From: Hyphomicrobiales bacterium
Lineage (GTDB): Bacteria > Pseudomonadota > Alphaproteobacteria > Rhizobiales > Methyloligellaceae
Reading direction: 5' to 3'
Length of the DNA stretch: 34,603 bases
NCBI GenBank assembly: GCA_003135455.1
Contig: PLBV01000097.1
Location: 10,598 to 45,200, forward strand
Part shown: positions 29,922 through 34,603 of the stretch, piece by piece
How the letters are laid out: each line of letters opens with the position of its first letter
Position numbering within the stretch: the first letter of the stretch is position 1
Translations under genes and position numbers: made by a program
Notes under the pieces: generated by a model
What the model was told of the DNA's origin: nothing
The model's database searches: none
The model's input: the letters and a program-made list of their open reading frames with translations, nothing else

Positions 29922-31082
29922 TCAGTTCGGCGTAAGGGTTCCATCGGACTGAAGCGCGTACCGACTACCCCGCCAGATCATTGGCCCTGGCAGAAAGCTC
30001 GCCAGGAAAATTGCAAAGCTCAGTAGATCGCGAAGGGGACTAAGCCAGGGCGAAACTCTCCTTCCGCTCCCGTCGCGCATAGATTCGACTTGTATCGAAA
30101 CCGCGAGCCGACAAGCAAGCGCAAGCGCAACCAGTCCGATGCCGATGGCGCCGAAGCCTTGTAGTGCCGCCGCGGCGAGCGCCAAGGGCAAAGCATGGGT
30201 AAGCACCAAACCCACATAACCCCATGGGTCAAGCAGGCGCAGGGTGCGCGCCCAGCGCAGCTCGTGGCTGAGCAGCTCGCCAAAGCTTTGCTCGGAGCAG
30301 ATGTGGCTGAGGAGGAGCCGAGGAATTGCAACCCTAAGTCCCAACCCGCGAACGGCCTCCCCCATCGCGTAGTCGTCGGCGAGCTGGTCGGAGAAAGCCC
30401 TAAACCCACCAATACGATTGAGGGTCTCGGCTCGGAGCGCAATGGTCGCGCCAAAGCATGGCCTGGCGAGCCCAAGCTTGAGACCCACCAAGACGCTGGG
30501 TAAAAAATGCTGATTGATTGCCGCGGCAGAAAGGCTGGACCAAAGCCCACCAACAGGGTACCCGCGGTACAAGCAGGTCACGAGCCCTATGCCTGGCGCA
30601 GAGAGCGCCGATACCACGTCTGGGAGATACTCCCGCTCGACCCTAATGTCGCTGTCCGACACCACGATGATATCATGGCGGGCACGGTTCAACATATTGA
30701 CAAGATTAGAAACTTTTCGATTGCTGCCATGGAGGCTTGGGTCGACCACGAGCTCGATGTCGTGATCCGGAAACCGTTCGCTGAGACGCCGTATCACCGC
30801 CCCCGCCGGATCGGCCGCATCGTGGACGCCAAAGACGAGTTGGATGCTGCCGCCGGAGTCTTGGCTGCAGAAAGAGGCTAAGTTCGTGCTAAGTTCCGAC
30901 TCAGCCCCACAAAGCGGCTTTAGAATTGTGAGGCCTGGGCTTGACTGCAGGGTAGTGGGCGATTTTTGGGCAAATCGCCGCAGGAGCGCCGCCGCAAAAA
31001 GAGCATAGATGCAGCCTGATATGGCGCAGAGGGTAAAAATTGGCCAGAGCCAAGAAGCAAGTTTCAACGTAAACTCATCCAT
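29922..31082 (-). CDS. hpnI: Hopanoid-associated glycosyltransferase HpnI
   Basis: A 386-residue membrane glycosyltransferase of the ceramide glucosyltransferase-like GT2 group. It has an N-terminal helix (PIFTLCAISGCIYALFAAAL), then LTILKPLCGAESEL, LVFGVHDAADPA, IIVVSDSDIRVEREYL (metal-binding DSD), FGATIALRAETLNRIGG, DDYAMGEAV and the HELRWARTLR motif, and two or three C-terminal helices. HpnI adds N-acetylglucosamine to bacteriohopanetetrol. The track ORF begins at 31427, inside mlaA on the other strand; ATG at 31082 is chosen for its GAAGG eight bases upstream and the family length. It is divergent from mlaA. Confidence 0.94.
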   Translation of the reverse strand: MDEFTLKLASWLWPIFTLCAISGCIYALFAAALLRRFAQKSPTTLQSSPGLTILKPLCGAESELSTNLASFCSQDSGGSIQLVFGVHDAADPAGAVIRRLSERFPDHDIELVVDPSLHGSNRKVSNLVNMLNRARHDIIVVSDSDIRVEREYLPDVVSALSAPGIGLVTCLYRGYPVGGLWSSLSAAAINQHFLPSVLVGLKLGLARPCFGATIALRAETLNRIGGFRAFSDQLADDYAMGEAVRGLGLRVAIPRLLLSHICSEQSFGELLSHELRWARTLRLLDPWGYVGLVLTHALPLALAAAALQGFGAIGIGLVALALACRLAVSIQVESMRDGSGRRVSPWLSPLRDLLSFAIFLASFLPGPMIWRGSRYALQSDGTLTPN

Positions 31083-31164
31083 TGAGGGGACCTTCGGCCT
31101 GCGCCTGCCCAAGCTGCGGCAGACCGGACGATAAGTATAGACCCCTGAACGGGGTTTGGGGGCG

Positions 31165-32157
31165 ATGAGAGCCAGGGCGCGTTCCATTCTCGGTCGGATA
31201 GCCGCCATTGCGCTTGCGGCCGCGCTCTCAGCTTGCGCGGCGGGCGGTCCGTCCGTTCCGCCGCCCGAGCTCCTTGCGTCCCATAACTCCTCCGACGAAC
31301 CCAAAGTCGTCCAGGCTGGGCTCGGCGCACCGACGGACGTGGCTGGTCTGCCGGACGAACCCAAAGAGGTCTCCGATCCGCTGGAAAAGATGAACCGCTC
31401 GGTATTTGAGCGCAACCAGCGCTTCAATCACGCGGTGGTGTATCCGGTTGCCAAGGCGTACCGCGATGTCGTGCCGGAAGCGGTTCGCGATACGGTTGAA
31501 TCCTTCGCCGGCAACCTCGCCGAGCCCATGGTCTTCGCCAACGATGTCCTGCAGCTGCGTTTGCAGGCGGCAGCGACCACTGCGGGCCGCTTTGCCTTCA
31601 ACTCGACATTCGGCCTGGCCGGCCTGTTCGATGTCGCAGCTCCCAGGGGTCTGCCGCACCAATCCGGCGACCTCGGACAGACACTCTATGTTTGGGGTAT
31701 GCGCGATAGCGCTTACCTCGTCGTGCCGATTATCGGGCCGACCAACCTTCGCGATCTGGTTGGGACCACCGTTGAATTCGTTGCTGCGATCCCGGCCGGA
31801 GGGTTGCTGTCAACGCAGATCGCTTCCACCGTAAACAACCTAACCATCGCCGGCACGGTTGCGAGCCCGTTCACCAAATTAGGCCAAGCCGACCAGATGG
31901 CGGAACTCGAGGAGAGCTCGATCGACTTTTATTCCATGCTGCGCAGCGTTGTGTATCAGAAGCGGCAGGCGGAGCTGCAAGAAGCTCTCGAGACGAGCGG
32001 CTGGACCGGTTCCCGCTATGCGGCCAGTCCGGCTGGAGAAGCAGGAACAGCAGAAGCAGGAACAGCGTCAGTCTCGACCGCCTCCCTTTTCGGTGTGCCA
32101 ATTCCCGCGCCAAAGGAGCAGGGGTTGGTGGCTAACACGTTCCAAGGCGGCCAATGA
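31165..32157 (+). CDS. mlaA: MlaA/VacJ-family outer-membrane lipoprotein
   Basis: A 330-residue lipoprotein: the signal peptide ends in a lipobox, LSAC, with the lipidated Cys at about residue 24. The MlaA domain is clear: SDPLEKMNRSVFERNQRFNH, FANDVLQLRLQAAATTAGRF, FNSTFGLAGLFDVA, LPHQSGDLGQTLYVWGM and VVPIIGPTNLRDLVG. MlaA proteins sit in the inner leaflet of the outer membrane and extract misplaced phospholipids for MlaC. The C-terminal 60 residues are low complexity. The ATG at 31165 is preferred over the TTG at 31156 because it follows a G-rich site and gives a normal signal. Its stop overlaps the hpnM ATG by four bases; the pairing with hpnM suggests joint work in lipid or hopanoid trafficking. 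Confidence 0.92.
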   Translation: MRARARSILGRIAAIALAAALSACAAGGPSVPPPELLASHNSSDEPKVVQAGLGAPTDVAGLPDEPKEVSDPLEKMNRSVFERNQRFNHAVVYPVAKAYRDVVPEAVRDTVESFAGNLAEPMVFANDVLQLRLQAAATTAGRFAFNSTFGLAGLFDVAAPRGLPHQSGDLGQTLYVWGMRDSAYLVVPIIGPTNLRDLVGTTVEFVAAIPAGGLLSTQIASTVNNLTIAGTVASPFTKLGQADQMAELEESSIDFYSMLRSVVYQKRQAELQEALETSGWTGSRYAASPAGEAGTAEAGTASVSTASLFGVPIPAPKEQGLVANTFQGGQ

Positions 32158-32795
32158 CTGGGTCGCGAGGCCATATCTGCAGGCGCGCGTCCATCATGGT
32201 CTCACTTGGGCTCGCGCTGTCTCTTCTTGTGCCGATCAAGGGATATGGCGAGAGCACGGATCCTGCTGCGTCGCGCATCGATAGTTTCTATAACGCCCTG
32301 CTCGACACGATGAAGCAGGCAAAGCAGCTCGGCCTCAAGGGGCGCTACGACAAGCTCGCTCCCGTTCTCACCAAGACCTACGATCTTGCGTCAATGTCGA
32401 GGATCGCCGTCGGGCAAAGCTGGAACGCACTTCCCCCGCAGCAACAGCTGAGCATCGTCAATGCCTTTACGAGGATGACGACAGCCACCTATGCGACCCG
32501 GTTCGATGATTTCTCTGGCGAGCAGTTCGAGATTTTGCAGACTGTCGATCAGCCGAACGGGGACAAGATCGTCAAGACTCGCATCATTCAGTCCAACGGA
32601 AAACCCGTGGCGCTCAACTATTCGATGCGCAAGACAGACGCCGATTGGAAGATTGTCGACGTGTACCTCGATGGCACCATCAGCGAGCTTGCAAGCCGGC
32701 GGGCGGAATTCGGGGCGATCCTCAAGTCAGGCGGCCCCGATGCGCTCGTCAGCTCGCTTGTCAAAAAGGGTGACAAGCTGTTGGCAGGGAGCTGA
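32154..32795 (+). CDS. hpnM: Hopanoid-associated MlaC/Ttg2D-type periplasmic protein HpnM
   Basis: A 213-residue protein with a signal peptide ([21 protein letters not shown]) and an MlaC (toluene tolerance Ttg2D) domain: [40 protein letters not shown] and [20 protein letters not shown], then [20 protein letters not shown]. MlaC proteins carry a lipid in a deep pocket across the periplasm. HpnM is the variant found in hopanoid loci and may shuttle hopanoids or phospholipids between MlaA and an inner-membrane partner such as HpnN. It is translationally coupled to mlaA (ATGA). The dxs gene follows 65 bases later. Confidence 0.92.
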   Translation: MTGSRGHICRRASIMVSLGLALSLLVPIKGYGESTDPAASRIDSFYNALLDTMKQAKQLGLKGRYDKLAPVLTKTYDLASMSRIAVGQSWNALPPQQQLSIVNAFTRMTTATYATRFDDFSGEQFEILQTVDQPNGDKIVKTRIIQSNGKPVALNYSMRKTDADWKIVDVYLDGTISELASRRAEFGAILKSGGPDALVSSLVKKGDKLLAGS

Positions 32796-32860
32796 CGAAG
32801 CTTGATGGTCATAAGCCGCACGTATCTTCGCGAGTGAGCCTCGCGAGCCGAAAGGAGTCC

Positions 32861-34603
32861 ATGGACATAAAGGCGCCCCAAGCATCGAAGACGCCACTCC
32901 TCGATCGGCTGCACACGCCCGAGGATCTGCGCAAGCTACCCGAAACGGACTTGCCGCAGCTTGCCGCCGAGCTCAGGCTGGAGACAATCGATGCGGTGTC
33001 GATAACCGGGGGCCACCTGGGTGCCGGTCTCGGCGTCATCGAGCTGACCGTGGCGCTGCATTACCTGTTCGACACGCCGCGTGATCGGCTCATCTGGGAC
33101 GTCAGCCACCAAGCCTATCCACACAAGATTTTGACGGGCAGGCGAGGGCAAATTAGCACCCTGCGTCAGCCCGGCGGGCTGTCGGGCTTCACGCGGCGCG
33201 TCGAGAGCGAATACGACCCCTTCGGGGCCGCCCATTCATCGACCTCAATCTCTGCCGGCCTCGGTATGGCGGTTGCGCGTGACCTCCGCGGCGCCGACAA
33301 CCGAGTTGTTTGCGTCATTGGCGATGGTGCCATGAGTGCGGGCATGGCCTATGAAGCAATGAACAATGCAGGAGCTCGCGACGCCCGCCTGATTGTCGTT
33401 CTCAACGATAACGCGATGTCGATTGCCCCGCCGACGGGTGCCTTGTCGGCCTATCTCGCCCGTATAACGTCGAGCCGTTCCTACTTTTTTTGGCGTAATT
33501 TCGCCAAGCGGCTCGCCCGGCGCTTGCCGAAGACTTGGGAACGCCGCCTAGCCCGTCTGGAAGAATATACTCGCCATCTCTGGCAGGGTGGCGCCTGGTT
33601 CGAGGAGCTTGGTTTCTACTATATCGGCCCTATCGACGGGCACGACCTCAATCAGCTCCTGGCCGTGCTGAAAAATGTCCGCGACGCGCGCCAAGGCCCA
33701 ATTCTCGTTCATATCGTCACCAAGAAGGGCAAAGGCTACCAGCCCGCAGAGGCCTCCGCCGACAAGTATCATGGTGTCGCCAAGTTCAATGTGGTGACCG
33801 GCGCGCAAGTGAAGTCGGCATCAAAGGCACCGACATACACGCGGGTCTTCGCCGACAGCCTCATCGCTGAAGCGAGAAAAGACGGGACGATCGTCGCCAT
33901 TACGGCGGCCATGCCGGACGGAACGGGGCTCGACCGATTCGCCAAGGAGTTTCCCGAGCGAACCTTCGACGTTGGAATCGCCGAGCAACATGCCGTGACC
34001 TTCGCCGCAGGCTTGGCATGCGAGGGGCTGAAACCATTCGCTGTGATCTATTCCACATTCCTCCAGCGCGCTTACGACCAAGTCGTGCACGACGTCGCCA
34101 TACAGAAGCTGCCGGTGCGCTTTGCCATCGACCGTGCCGGTCTCGTCGGCACCGACGGGCCGACCCACGCTGGCTCTTTCGATCTCGCTTATCTTGGCTG
34201 TCTGCCTGATTTTGTCATTATGGCTGCCGCCGACGAGGCGGAGCTGAGGCATATGGTGGCGACCCAGGTCCTCATTGAGGACCGGCCATCGGCGTTACGT
34301 TATCCGCGCGGCGAGGGCACCGGTGTCGATCTGCCCGCGCAAGGTTCGGCGATTGAGATCGGCAAGGGCCGCATCATGCGCGAAGGCACCACGATTGCCA
34401 TCCTATCGCTCGGCACCCGGCTAGCGGAATGCTTGAAGGCAGCGGATCAGCTTGAGACTTTCGGGTTTTCGGCGACTGTCGCCGACGCGCGCTTTATGAA
34501 GCCTCTCGATCGGGACCTGATCAGCCGGTTGGCCCGCGAGCACGAGGTGCTCGTGACCGTGGAAGAAGGCTCGATTGGAGGCTTCGGCAGCCATGTGCTG
34601 CAT
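32861..34603 (+). CDS. dxs: 1-deoxy-D-xylulose-5-phosphate synthase, C-terminus cut by window end
   Basis: The frame is open to the last base, so the ORF track does not list it. The 581 visible residues start [20 protein letters not shown] and cover most of a protein that is usually about 640 residues. Motifs include [17 protein letters not shown], the thiamine diphosphate site [36 protein letters not shown], the catalytic glutamate in [17 protein letters not shown], and [19 protein letters not shown]. It condenses pyruvate and glyceraldehyde 3-phosphate, the first and rate-setting step of the MEP pathway. The ATG has AAAGGAG five bases upstream. Its location after mlaA-hpnM ties precursor supply to the hopanoid locus. 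Confidence 0.97.
   Translation, partial: MDIKAPQASKTPLLDRLHTPEDLRKLPETDLPQLAAELRLETIDAVSITGGHLGAGLGVIELTVALHYLFDTPRDRLIWDVSHQAYPHKILTGRRGQISTLRQPGGLSGFTRRVESEYDPFGAAHSSTSISAGLGMAVARDLRGADNRVVCVIGDGAMSAGMAYEAMNNAGARDARLIVVLNDNAMSIAPPTGALSAYLARITSSRSYFFWRNFAKRLARRLPKTWERRLARLEEYTRHLWQGGAWFEELGFYYIGPIDGHDLNQLLAVLKNVRDARQGPILVHIVTKKGKGYQPAEASADKYHGVAKFNVVTGAQVKSASKAPTYTRVFADSLIAEARKDGTIVAITAAMPDGTGLDRFAKEFPERTFDVGIAEQHAVTFAAGLACEGLKPFAVIYSTFLQRAYDQVVHDVAIQKLPVRFAIDRAGLVGTDGPTHAGSFDLAYLGCLPDFVIMAAADEAELRHMVATQVLIEDRPSALRYPRGEGTGVDLPAQGSAIEIGKGRIMREGTTIAILSLGTRLAECLKAADQLETFGFSATVADARFMKPLDRDLISRLAREHEVLVTVEEGSIGGFGSHVLH

Noticed and set aside
31141-31155. Hairpin acccc-tgaac-ggggt before mlaA
   Set aside because: The stem is only five pairs with no T tract; too weak to call a terminator or thermosensor.
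1-34603. CRISPR arrays, tRNA, rRNA, transposases or phage genes
   Set aside because: None recognised; the repeats present are dispersed palindromes without regular spacing or spacers.

Overview
The window looks like chromosome of a GC-rich alphaproteobacterium, most likely of the order Hyphomicrobiales (Rhizobiales), with methylotrophic capacity. The clues are the end of a formyltransferase/hydrolase (Fhc) locus for tetrahydromethanopterin-linked C1 oxidation, a PhyR-NepR-EcfG general stress response core, a full-looking hopanoid locus with MEP-pathway genes, and dispersed palindromes of the kind common in this order. Genus cannot be fixed from the sequence alone.

Layout. (1) 1-3234: end of fhcD, fhcC, then a fused pabB-pabC gene for p-aminobenzoate. 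(2) 3235-7187: a nested palindrome, a textbook terminator serving a minus-strand secreted His-rich protein, and a divergent, exported WD40-caspase protein. (3) 7188-14507: a general stress response island. It holds nepR-ecfG and phyR (divergent), an HWE histidine kinase with an ethylene-receptor-like membrane domain, a single-domain response regulator, and small stress-type genes (two DUF1328, DUF3309, CsbD, an 82-aa conserved protein, and a three-gene envelope operon of unknown function). I found by eye five good matches, plus two weaker ones, to the EcfG promoter pattern GGAAC-N16/17-CGTT in front of these genes. Several very short genes here (50-58 aa) are missing from the ORF track. (4) 14508-15595: palindromes and a probably exported MsrB. 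(5) 15596-34603: the hopanoid locus. hpnA-B-C-D-E-shc-hpnG run on plus with overlapping stop/start codons; hpnH-ispH on minus, tail-to-tail with hpnG and overlapping it; hpnN on plus; hpnI-hpnJ on minus; then mlaA-hpnM-dxs on plus, with dxs cut by the window end.

How the genes work together. Dxs and IspH supply isoprenoid precursors. HpnD, HpnC and HpnE turn farnesyl diphosphate into squalene, Shc cyclises it to hopene, HpnH adds adenosine, HpnG removes adenine, and HpnI/HpnJ modify the bacteriohopanetetrol head group (the usual partner HpnK is not in the window). HpnN, HpnM and the MlaA-type lipoprotein probably move hopanoids or phospholipids between membranes. The neighbouring stress island and the hopanoid locus both concern envelope robustness, but I saw no EcfG-type promoter in front of the hopanoid genes. 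No tRNA, rRNA, CRISPR array, insertion sequence or phage gene was recognised.
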